Positions 54,381 to 64,000 of a stretch of DNA of 64,000 nt are shown piece after piece; the stretch's first letter is position 1; each line of letters opens with the position of its first letter. The stretch covers positions 62,001 to 126,000 of the forward strand of contig JAHDVF020000021.1 in the NCBI GenBank assembly GCA_022606425.2, written 5' to 3'. The notes below the pieces were generated by a model. It saw only the letters and a list, made by a program, of their open reading frames with translations, was not told the origin of the DNA and did no database searches. Position numbers and translations under genes: made by a program. This DNA comes from Lepidostoma basale (lineage: Eukaryota > Arthropoda > Insecta > Trichoptera > Lepidostomatidae).

Positions 54381-56292
54381 TTTTGTTTTAAATATTAAAA
54401 GCGACCTTTTTATGCGAAAGTGAATAGACTGTAAACTATTTCTATTATAGTGAAAAAATTCATATGATTTTTAACGAAAATTTTATGTTAGATTTATTCT
54501 CTTTTCATTTGAAATGTATCAAAATTTCAAGATCCAAATTGAAATATATTACACACGAAATATAATGTAAATTTAAATGAAGTTTTGTTTTAAATGTTAT
54601 TGTTTCAGAAGTGATTTTCCTTATTTAAACATATTAAACAAAAAGTGAAGGCGACTATTAGATATAATGAATATTTTAACATATTCATTATATATGAGAT
54701 AACTCATTGAACATCATTGAATATGAGATAACTCACAAGTAAACAGTATTTTTATAATCTTTGAAGATTACGTGTATAAATATTTAATCAATTAAATCGA
54801 CAAAAATCCAAAAGAAGGCATATATTTAAAATAAGTTTAACTTTGCTACGCTTTTTATTGTGAATTTGCCTGCTTATACCTACGTAACTTATTGTTTTAT
54901 TAAATGAACGGAATTTGAAATAAGAATCTATAACAGTTGAGTAATGATAACTTCTTGACTTTTTAAAATGTAACATTTTTTTATCATGTTTGTTTCGTTC
55001 GATCGCTGTTACACTTCGTGGCTGCCCCCGGCTCTTCCATGCACATCACTATCGTACATCTGCGGATCCCTTTCTCTAGTTTGATCCCAGACGTAACATT
55101 GCCAGATAAACTCTACACGACTATTATATATTGTATTACTATTATAATATTATTACGTTACCTAAATTTACTTTCAACTTGAGGCATATCTTAAGAGTCA
55201 TTCATCACTCAAAAGTTTCACGAATGAGATATGTGCTAATTTAAAACACAAGAGAGAACGATCAAACGAAAAAAACTATTTGATGAGCTGGAGGCATTTT
55301 TTGTGGAATTTCGAAGTGTAACATTGTTCAAGAAACAATAAACAAAATATTGTTTTATGTATCTCGACATGTTTCGAAGTAGATGAACGAGTATATTTAT
55401 CATTTAACTGAGATTGTATATCGTTCTCTCGATAATAAAGGAATATTTAATTATCGATATATTCTATATTTAATTATTCAATATAACCATTTGTTTTGTT
55501 TTTCTTCAAATATTATGGAAACATCATTTGTCTTTTTGTTCACATCAAAAAGTAGTTAAGCTTGTAACTTGTAACTAGTTTCGACCAGTTTCAGCAGCTC
55601 GCTGCCATCTTATGCTATCGATATCTTAGATTGTTAGGTCTATGTGTGGAATGCTTAATGGTGGGGGTTGAAACTTGGTAATATTTTCATCTATACCTTC
55701 TTCTACATATATCATATGATGATAATTGTTATTCCGGGTGACGCAAGATTGCCAACATCAAGTCAACCTGATATGGCACAAGAAGAAGCAGAATATATGA
55801 TAATTGACTGCAAAGGGATTTAAAAAGTTGACACCTGAATGGCGGAAATAACTAATCATTGTTATTGTACCATAAGTATTTGTATATTTGTTATGTAGGT
55901 CTGAAGGCGGCTACGTCAAATGTTTCCGGAAAATCAAACCTTTAACAACCTCCGTAAGGGTGCTGTCAGCTGTCAGCCGACGACAGTTCGGAGTGTGACA
56001 CGCCTGTAGTAATCAGAGGCATAAATTACCTCCGAGGCTTGGCTGACTGCGGCAGGGATAAATGTCAATTGTTTGCATTCCAAACAGACCATTCCAATGT
56101 ACTCGAGAGTGTACATATTCATTGACTATTGTCTCGATCACAAGCGGTTTGTCTAGGCTCGGCTCACGCCAAGAATGATCATTTACATAAGTGTGAATAT
56201 AACTACTATGTGCAATTTGAAATCGATATCTATTGTTTTTCGAATTCACATTTTTTATAAATCGCATAAAATATGATTGTTTGCACAATAAC
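54381..56292. other. Intron DNA, one hairpin module
   Basis: AT-rich. The module at 55583-55613 (minus strand: AAGA, T, GGCAG-CGAG-CTGC, then TGAAAC, TGGTC) is a decayed sister of 53333-53366. No gene signal; frames at 54788-54976 and 56013-56297 have no support. Confidence 0.4.
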
Positions 56293-56502
56293 CTCAAGTT
56301 TTATTTTAAGAAAGTTTGTTTTTTCCACTTCTGAGTCTATTTTTCTCAGCATGTTTCGAAAGTTTCGCACATTCAACATCAAGAGAAAGATACAAATTTA
56401 TATCGTTGTCCCGATGATGAAGAACTTAAACATTCAAAGCATGTCTAGAAAAATATACTCAAAAGTGGAAAAACAGCGTTTTAATTAATAAAAAACTCGA
56501 CA
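56293..56502. repeat. Foldback repeat (CACTTTT family), longer copy
   Basis: 'TTTGTTTTTTCCACTTCTGA' (left) mirrors 'TCAAAAGTGGAAAAACAGCG' (right); 'TTTTTCTCAGCATG' mirrors 'CATGTCTAGAAAAA'. Related to 44602-44718; a tiny relative lies near 19965. Confidence 0.65.
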
Positions 56503-58737
56503 TGTTCAAGCTAGTTTTTCAATTCCCTAATTGTGATATTTTTTAAGCTAGTGTGCTATGACACACGCACGTTATTAAATTGTGGTTGATTCTAATATAT
56601 ATATAATATAAGATCAGAATGAGTTGTCAAACTTTTGGGATGGGTGATGAAGAGAGTTAATGGATTCGAATTCAAAAAATTAAGTGAATATTTTGGATCT
56701 AGGACATCCGAGTTATAAGGTTTCTTTTGCAAAATATAGTTTATTCGATAAGTCAAATAGACCTAAACATTAAATATCCACCCTACCAAATGAATTACAG
56801 AGGGGAAGTATGCGTTATATTTAAACTGTGCTAGGGTCAAATTCAATGAATAATTTAGAAATAACCAATCCACGTTGAGTTGTCCCTCTTTCTGACTAAA
56901 ACGAACTTGAGAGAAGGGTAGAAGTCCATGGGGACATTAAATACCATACTACCAACCACAACCTACATGAAGCTGAATATGTTATTTGATTTAATTTTCT
57001 ATACCTGTAATAAATGAGTATGTAGGCACCATCACGATGGTACGGTTAAACCAATTACAAAATTGAATCAAAATGAAACCGTTCAGAAACTAATCGAATT
57101 AAAATGACATTCGATTACAGAAGGAGACATTAAACTTTGTAAAGAACATAGAATTCCTTGCGGTCGAGATATACTTAGCTGTCGAACATAATAGCTTTTG
57201 GAATCGGGTCAATTACAAATCCGGAGTACTAATTTTCTGCTAATCATTTTATAATGATTTCAAACCGCAAAGATCGTGCTGTATGTGGTTTATTGTTATG
57301 CTTTTCATTCAGTGCGTTAAGATGTGTATCAGATATTTATTCAATCAATCATTTATAGTATTATATTATTCTAATGTCAGATGTTTGCTCAGGTTTGTGA
57401 GCTGTCCGTGCGCTCAGTTCACTCCAAGCAAGTCTTGTGCCACAGTTTTTTTTTACAAATTATTTTATTATATTTTTAATTCTGTTGATTTGATTCGTCA
57501 ATAAAAGAGACATTCAATGGAATATTTCCCATCACCATAGAAGTATTATTGTCATCACAATCAAAACTTGTAATTATATCATTTAATCATTTTCTCTCTG
57601 TTAATAATTTAAAATTATAGGAATTTCAAGATTTTATAATGTAATTAATCTATAAGTTAGTTAGTTTTTTCTATTCCTTTTTCACATAATTTTAAAGAAT
57701 ATAATAAATATTTGTTAATTTAAACTGTTCAATCATGTTATTTTTAAATGTACTAATTTTTTGTATATAAATATGTAACCATAATGTATTATTACTTGTA
57801 TGACACATAACACTCCACGGTGAATGTGTCAAATGAATAAATATTAAAAAAAATGGAATAGTGTCGGATATTAAATAGAAAATTATTTGTTTTTGATCAT
57901 GTTTCTTTTTTAATTTCAAACATATAAGTAGGTAGGTAGGTACTTAATAATGGCTGCTACTATTTTTTTCATTTGAAACCATCATAATATTGTGAAATTA
58001 TATTAGTCATGTATTATTTCATATTGTGATATTTTTATCACAAATCATAAATATACATGTATATTATATATTTGGGGCCTAAAGATTTTTAATTTGGATT
58101 AACAGAATTAGATTTTTTGATATAATCAAATGTAAAATTTGTTTTTTGTGGCGTATTGACACGTTGACATTAAAGTCGTGATCTATTTGCCTCGTGTCCG
58201 ACTAACGAATTGACAGTGAGAAAAAAGGCCGGTTCTATTTTTAAAATAAGAAAATTCCATGTCGGGTCGAGTTGTTGTAGTTACCCAGTACTACATAATA
58301 GGTCCTACCCATTCTTAGTGCAGTACCCTACACGGCAGTGCAAGGACGTGATTATAAAATACTACCTATCTAATTGCTGTGGAATTTGTATTCAAATATC
58401 CATCTTAAAACTTTATAGGTATTAACCTTCAAACAACACGACGAACTATTTTTGATACAAAAATATAATAATTTCATTTTGTAACTGTTTTGTAGTTCTG
58501 TATATAAACGTGTTTTAGTCCTTAGTGTCGGTAACTGGTTTTTAGAATTTTACAGATATTTATTTCGATAATGATTCCTCAAATGATTCCAATGATTTCA
58601 ATTCAAAAACTCAAATGATTCCAATTCAAACCTTATGTTTACAAGTTATGCTCGATCTGAATACGTATGGATTAATCGATATAATTAATATTAAAGATTA
58701 TTTTTCAATTCGGTTTATTGAAAACATTATAAAGTCA
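56503..58737. other. Intron DNA, no feature seen
   Basis: AT-rich sequence without repeats that match other parts of the window and without coding signal. The frame 57283-57504 has no recognisable motif. Confidence 0.4.
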
Positions 58738-59080
58738 CCGTCTTCCTAAGGAGTAGCCAGAACGAATGGATTGCCACACTGTTTTTTCCTGACATACATC
58801 TCTAGCTTCCTCAACGTTCATTTATCGTGTTATGCACGCACGTCGATTTCTCGTGATTTGATCGTGCCACGTTTACCTTGGTCTTCCTTTATGTCTATTT
58901 CCATTTACATCTTTAACCTTTTTTACCATTCTTTCGTCACTCATTCTTTGCATGTGTCCAAATCAACTTAATGTTCCTTTCGTTATTTTGTTCATAACTC
59001 TTTCATTCGCACCGCATTCACTTCTTAAATTTTCATCATAAATAGTTTTTCCACACATTCGTCTAAAACATCTGTTTAAT
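58738..59080 (-). mobile_element. LINE-A 3' end
   Basis: On the minus strand: RRMCGKTIYDENLRSECGAN, then VMNKITKGTL, out-of-frame RNIDIKEDQGKRGTIKS-like sequence and a terminal 'GGCAATCCATTCGTTCTGGC'. A SINE is inserted at its 5' side (59088). Confidence 0.75.
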
Positions 59081-59087
59081 AATTTGA

Positions 59088-59282
59088 GTTTGCATATTTT
59101 ATTTGTATACAACAGCTCGTTTGAACCCATATGTGAAGTAGCCAATCTATCGCCATTTTATTGTCACGTGAATTCTACACCAGACCAAAGACAGTGTAAC
59201 AATGACACTGCCATCGCCGGGAATCGAACCCGGGATCTCTGCTATGGAAGTCAGAGATCTTACCATTCTGCCACGAAGGTTG
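59088..59282 (-). mobile_element. tRNA-derived SINE, nearly complete
   Basis: Flanked by a 7-bp duplication AATTTGA (59081-59087, 59283-59289). Minus-strand head: 'TGGCAGAATGGTAAGATC' (A box, one change) and 'GGGTTCGATTCCCGGCGATG' (B box intact). The body has a deletion relative to 40529-40783. It sits at the edge of a LINE-A copy. Confidence 0.85.
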
Positions 59283-60184
59283 AATTTGAATACGTTAGTA
59301 AACTATTGCGTACTAAAAAAGTATACTTGTAGAGCGGTAGTTAAACATGTAAATTAGATTGTCCATTCTATATAACATATGTTGAAACTTCAATTAATAA
59401 TATTTTACGATTGATGGCTACTAGAAGCATTCCTCTTGCATTATATAATATATTTTCTTAGCCCACGTGATTGAAGTTCATTTCACGAACAATAATTGAT
59501 TCATAACCCGCAATTTGTTATTATAAATGACCATAATTTATCGTCAATTATAACTCCAAGTCTCGCTGCAAATGAGTACTCAAGGCGCAAGGGTTACGTA
59601 AAGATTTTGATACGCTACTGATATCAATTTATCATAATGCAAGAACCAAATTCTCTGATCATTTGGTGATTTTGGCGCCTGTTTAGATATTTAGAATTAT
59701 TTGAACTATCTACATTCTAAATCTATAATGCTGGACAGTTAAGTTCCTACCCACGGAATCGATTAAAATCTATTGTAGATATTCGATTACAAATATACAG
59801 CGGTAGTCAATTTTATGCCGAAGGAGATTTGATAAGATCGTTCAGTTACGATTCTTCAATTTTATATTATATTTCACAAGAGTTTCGGGAAGTAAATAAC
59901 ACAGCGAACGTATTTTATGCACTGGGCATACTATTGGTTCCCATTTTTCTTTTACTTTCATTATGAAACTTCAATAACGTTTGGTGGACGTAATACAGTT
60001 ATTCATTTTATGAATAATATATGAACCACTCAATTTGATATTTTTTCTATTCAATTCAACCCATTGAAGCATCATATAATCATGCTTTTAAAGCTTTATA
60101 TCATAGGTATTTAAAAAAACGGAATATATCGTATATTTTTAAACAAAATATATTTTAATTTAGTCAATGAACTTCTAACTAGTC

Positions 60185-60655
60185 AAAACTAAGACAGAGG
60201 ATGTTAAGGTGTTATGTGTAGTCTGTTCTGTTATATGGGTGTGAGACAGGGAAATTAAAAGTAAATACAATGAACCGGTTAGAGGCATTTGAAATGTGGC
60301 TTCACCGAAGAATGTTCAGGATCCCATGGACAGACAGAGTGACGAACACAGAAGTCCTGAATCGTGCAGGAGTAAATAGAGAGCTGCTGACATAGATCAA
60401 AGTCCGCAAGATTTCATATCTGGGTCACGTTCTACGAGGAGAAAAATATCGCCTGCTGCATCTAATTTTGAAGGGAAAAATAGAGGGCCACAGGGGGGCA
60501 GGGAGAAGACAGATCTTTTGACTGCGCAATGTGAGGGAATGGACGGAAATCGGAACTGTAGAGGAGCTATTCCGAACAGCGCAGGATAGGGAAGAGTTTA
60601 CCAGAGTGATCGCCAACGTCGGGGGGACCTGACAGGGTACTTTAAGAAGAATAAT
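60185..60655 (+). mobile_element. LINE-B 3' end
   Basis: 'LYGCETGKLKVNTMNRLEAF' then EMWLHRRMFRIPWTDRVTN, RKISYLGHVLRGEKYRLL and the EW-EIGTVEELFRTAQDRE tail. Premature stops and frame changes. It ends '..AAGAAGAATAATAATGAA'. Confidence 0.75.
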
Positions 60656-62831
60656 AATGAACTTCTGTGAAAATTTTTCAATAACAAATACAATCATTAA
60701 ATTTTTTTAAAGTTTTGTATATGGTGTCCTCAAGTAATGAAAAAAAATAAAAACCAGGTCAATTTGACAAAGTTTTCTTCTGAGAAAACCCGTTGACTTT
60801 TCTGAAATATTTTACAACAGAGAAAGTTCAATTAATTTTTGGTGAATAATGGGTTAAATGCGAATTTACTTCAACTGTAAAACGAATGAAATAATTTCGT
60901 GACAATAATCTTTGACGAAAAAATATTAATATTGGAATCCTGAAATGCTGTAATGTAGGCAACTGGTGGTTTATCATTATATTATTTTTATGTAGAGGTG
61001 CAAGTTTTTGCTAAATTAACATTTTTCTTAGATTTTTGTGAGATATACGGTTTGACTGATATAATCTGGCCTATATCACTTTTGAAACCTGCAATCAATA
61101 TTTATTACCTATAACGAAACAACATTGAGTACAAATGTTTTTGTATTCAAAAGTGTTTCACAGTAATTAATTATTTAGTAATATAATGGCAGGTGTTATG
61201 TATGTACAATTCCATTGATATGTGAATACAAACGTTAAGTGTTATTTATTGTATGTGTATTAATATATCCTCCAAACCAACATAAAACAATCATTAACCC
61301 AAGCATGTATTTAATTGAATGTGTATTAATGTTATGTATGTCTCGATGATTCCATGATGTTATGAAAATTTATTATGATTTGATTGTGAAAAAATGATGA
61401 AACCGGCGAAGTACTAATTTTTAAAGACCGAAAAAATGGATATTTAGAACGTCTTCTACAACAACTTAAAATAAAAACAAAACTTGTAATACTTCAAGCT
61501 TGGAGAAACACGGTTGTTTGTAGAACATTTAGTGACAAAGATAAAATCAATTAAAGTGATGGCGCAATGGGCTATCTACTCGTCGATCACTATTCAACTT
61601 ATTTTTAGACTAAATAAAATTTGGGGGTACTTGCAGAAAGCGTTATCTGTGAGGAAATGAAATTAAAATTACGTAATCCGATACAAAGTACTGCTTCAAA
61701 CAAAAGTATTGACTTCCGCTAACTTAATCTGTATGCTTAATAAAGTTATGAAAATCCTGAGAAAAGATCGAAATCTTTAACACACTTTCCCGAATTGAGA
61801 ATTGTTCCCGAGTAAAGATTGTTCCTGAGTTACGTGCAACGAAGATGGAGAGATGGAGATATGAAAAAGTGCGATTTCAATGGTTGGTTTGAGTTCAGTC
61901 ATCTGTGCATATGAGATCGTTGATGAGTTGGCCGTTCACCACACCGCGATGATTCGGGATGAAGTGGGAAGCACAAATAAGTGAAACACATAAATACCGA
62001 GTTAAGCACAAATGCGGGCGGTTCGTTCAAGTCGGCGGAGAGCGGCCGGGTCCGTGGCTGACCAGGACTTGAACCAACTCTTTCGATCTGCTTTTAGCGA
62101 TGTTAGCAACACGTGCGCTTGCGAGTCTGAAGAAGGGTGCCACAGAGTCGTGTGCGGGTTGATGTATAGTATGTACAATTCTCCAGTTTTCCGCTTTAAG
62201 GTTGGCAGAGTGCAGTGCGTCAGAGACTCAAGCTTATTGAGGATTCTGCATCTTTTGACACATTTTCTTGACTAAACGATTCGTGTTATTTAAAACATTA
62301 ACGATATTCTTATGCTAATTTTATACGACAAATAACATTTGGATATAGCGAACGCGATAAATTAACCAGCAGAAGAGATCACCCGATTCATAAATATTTG
62401 TACTTTAGATACCGATGACCCAATTTTCTGTATTGTTTTTATATGTATATATTGAAAATATTCAAATATTAAACTATTTATGAAATTGATTAATTTCATT
62501 TCTTTTGAAAAAAATTAAATCTTGATAGAAAACGAACTATGTTCATGTTAAAGCTGAACCACTACGATTTAGGTTTTCTAAAGTAATGGACACTTCGAAC
62601 AAAATATAAGTAAGGAAATTCAAGTGTTTTTATAGCACAATTGAATGTTTAAAATAAATTGTCAATAATATATAGTACAATACATTAAGATGGAGTCTTC
62701 GGTAAGTAAAAAATGAATATAACAAAAGATCAGAATGGTGAAAACAAATGATGCGCGAATGGTTGAAGTGGAATGAAATCTTCTGCTAGGGGGCTATCGT
62801 GTCGCGGGTTAGTTCAAGTCTTCCAAAGTGT
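60656..62831. other. Intron DNA with a GC-raised patch near 62 kb
   Basis: Featureless AT-rich DNA to about 61850. 61880-62280 is GC- and CpG-raised and contains a TTCAGTC initiator-like site (about 61894) and CATAAATACC (about 61990). An 87-aa frame at 62012 starts with an Arg-rich stretch but has no known motif. It could be an internal promoter or an unrecognised exon; nothing is proven. Confidence 0.35.
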
Positions 62832-63217
62832 CTACCGCGGCTGATGCAGGAACCTCATTTTGGCGTCCGCCATCTTGGCGCCCCTGATCTCATTGGCGGA
62901 CATCTTCTTGTCCCGCCGCCGCTGCGCGCGCAGGCGCTCCTCGTGCTCCAGGGAGTCGTGCTGCGCCTGCGCGGCCCAGTGAAGCTCCTCTCTGTCATAC
63001 GCACCGATGCCGCTCTCGTAGGAGCGCGCGTGCCACACGGGCGGCAGGTGCGCGTGGTGCAGCAGCAGCGGGTGCGCTTGCGCCAGGCTGTATCTCTTGG
63101 AGGGGGCGGGCTCTTTGGGGCCCTTGACGGCCACGGCCAGGGGCCCTCCGACTCCGGCGCCGCCTGCCTTCACGAAGTTGGGCACGCGTGCGCGCAGTCC
63201 ACAGTAGTACGGGTCAT
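62832..63217 (-). CDS. Terminal exon (proximal) of an unidentified gene
   Basis: The minus strand enters after TTTTTCTGCAG with two bases (AT) finishing a codon, then 127 codons and TAG. Sequence blocks: DPYYCGLRARVPNFVKAG, a Gly-rich linker, KRYSLAQAHPLLLHHAHLPP, RSYESGIGAYDREEL, then a charged helix (EHEERLRAQRRRDKKMSAN) and KMADAKMRFLHQPR. GC-rich with strong coding bias against an AT-rich background. There is no signal peptide or membrane segment, so it is a C-terminal tail. The rest of the gene lies beyond 64000. The same entry phase as 44353-44468 suggests alternative last exons. Family not recognised. Confidence 0.65.
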
Positions 63218-63384
63218 CTGCAGAAAAATACAAAAATTAGAATTACGTGATTTCAATTTTACATATTTATATTAAAGTGGAGAGAATTTAAAGGGAGAAC
63301 AATTGATTTGCAATAAAATAAGTAAACCAGCCAAATTAATTGAAAAAAATATTTTGCAATGCAATATAAACCAAAGGGGTTTCC

Positions 63385-63458
63385 GTGCCCTTGAGATGAG
63401 TAATTCATAAAAATGACGCTTTATAAATTATCCAATTTATTATTATTATTATTATTTA
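63385..63458 (+). mobile_element. (ATT)n-tailed retroelement terminus
   Basis: 'GTGCCCTTGAGATGAGTAAT' then 'AAAATGACGCTTTATAAAT' and TTATTATTATTATTATT. Third copy of this 3' end. Confidence 0.65.
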
Positions 63459-63761
63459 ACGTAATAAACGTAAATGTAAAATGCACACACTTTATTTTTT
63501 GTTCAAACCATTTTATTTAAAGGTTTGCTTCCAATCTTTTGACGATCTCTGATTTGTATATTTTGTAAAATAGAATTACAAATATAATGTATTTATTGTT
63601 CTCGATTACGGGGGGGAAACTATTTATTGAACTTTTCACGGAGAAAAGCATGACATTATAAATAGAAATATTGAAAATGTCAACCAATCAGTTATATATC
63701 TAGAAATATACATTGTTGCCGAGCCTATTTCTAGTGTACTTTATAAACAGATACTTCAAAA

Positions 63762-63822
63762 GAAACCAATATCGTTCCTTTACGAATATATCGAAACCAA
63801 TATCGTTCCTTTACGAATATAT
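63762..63822. repeat. 31-bp tandem duplication
   Basis: Two back-to-back copies of 'GAAACCAATATCGTTCC' plus 'TTTACGAATATAT', identical across 30 bases with one spacer base. Confidence 0.85.
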
Positions 63823-64000
63823 AGTACATCCTCGTATACCTATAGTATCGAAATTGGTCGGCAATAAAAAATTATCCGTTTATGAAACAATGTGTAGTTG
63901 TAATGTGTGGTCGCAAAGTTAACGATTATATAATATTAATTAAGTTCATATTTTCTGGGAAAATATTTTCCTTTTGATTTAAAAAAATACAATAATTATT

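Larger units (their letters stand above)
63218..64000. other. Intron DNA to the window edge
   Basis: Contains an (ATT)n-tailed retroelement terminus (63385-63458, same end as 19190) and a 31-bp tandem duplication (63762-63822, unit 'GAAACCAATATCGTTCC'...). No coding exon seen. Confidence 0.5.

Noticed and set aside
56395..56440. CGATGATGAAG stretch as another hammerhead-like module
   Set aside because: No GAAAC or hairpin at the required distance; it lies in the centre of a foldback repeat of another family.
57283..57504. 73-aa frame with hydrophobic stretch
   Set aside because: Hydrophobicity follows from T-rich sequence; nothing else supports a gene.
62799..63275. 158-aa plus-strand frame
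   Set aside because: Antisense shadow of the minus-strand coding exon 62832-63217, which has a good acceptor and coding character.

Overview
The window is arthropod, most likely insect, nuclear DNA. It is AT-rich, its genes are split by GT-AG introns, and the introns and spacers are full of decayed transposons. No bacterial, organellar or rRNA genes were seen. The order is not resolved from sequence alone.

Four genes can be rebuilt exon by exon with reading phase conserved at every junction. (1) A FUN14-domain outer-mitochondrial-membrane protein (FUNDC1-like), + strand, 1081-2856, 3 exons, 174 aa. (2) Transcription factor IIIA, - strand, 5088-12725, 7 exons, 357 aa, nine C2H2 fingers. (3) An LRPPRC/bicoid-stability-factor-like mitochondrial PPR protein, + strand, 13087-26665, 16 exons, 1058 aa. 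(4) The intraflagellar transport protein IFT74, - strand, 27447-38978, 9 coding exons, 570 aa. A fifth, unidentified - strand gene contributes two possible alternative 3'-terminal coding exons (62832-63217 and 44353-44468). Genes 1/2 and 3/4 are convergent. Genes 2/3 are divergent across a 361-bp spacer. A perfect-arm RFX X-box lies 2.4 kb upstream of the IFT74 start codon and may mark its promoter.

The rest is a mobile-element landscape. DNA transposons: a 2.6-kb PIF/Harbinger with TTA target-site duplication in a TFIIIA intron, carrying a transposase and a MADF-BESS ORF on opposite strands with interlocked exons; a 1.26-kb mariner and a 0.9-kb Tc1/mariner-like relic in LRPPRC introns; two hAT-type non-autonomous elements with 8-bp duplications; and a piggyBac-type TTAA MITE. 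Non-LTR retrotransposons: many 5'-truncated 3' ends of at least six LINE families, the commonest (LINE-A) with a (GTTA)n tail. SINEs: a tRNA-derived family, two copies of which sit inside LINE-A copies. Foldback repeats: several palindromic families.

The most unusual signal is in the foldback repeats. One palindromic family carries, in several copies, the order CTGATGA - 6-bp hairpin - GAAAC - 4 nt - GTC, which is the core layout of a hammerhead ribozyme of the kind reported in Penelope-like retroelements. Several other repeats in the window share a CTGA(T/A)GA - hairpin - GAAAC module. An extra unpaired base before the hairpin and a weak stem I are real caveats.
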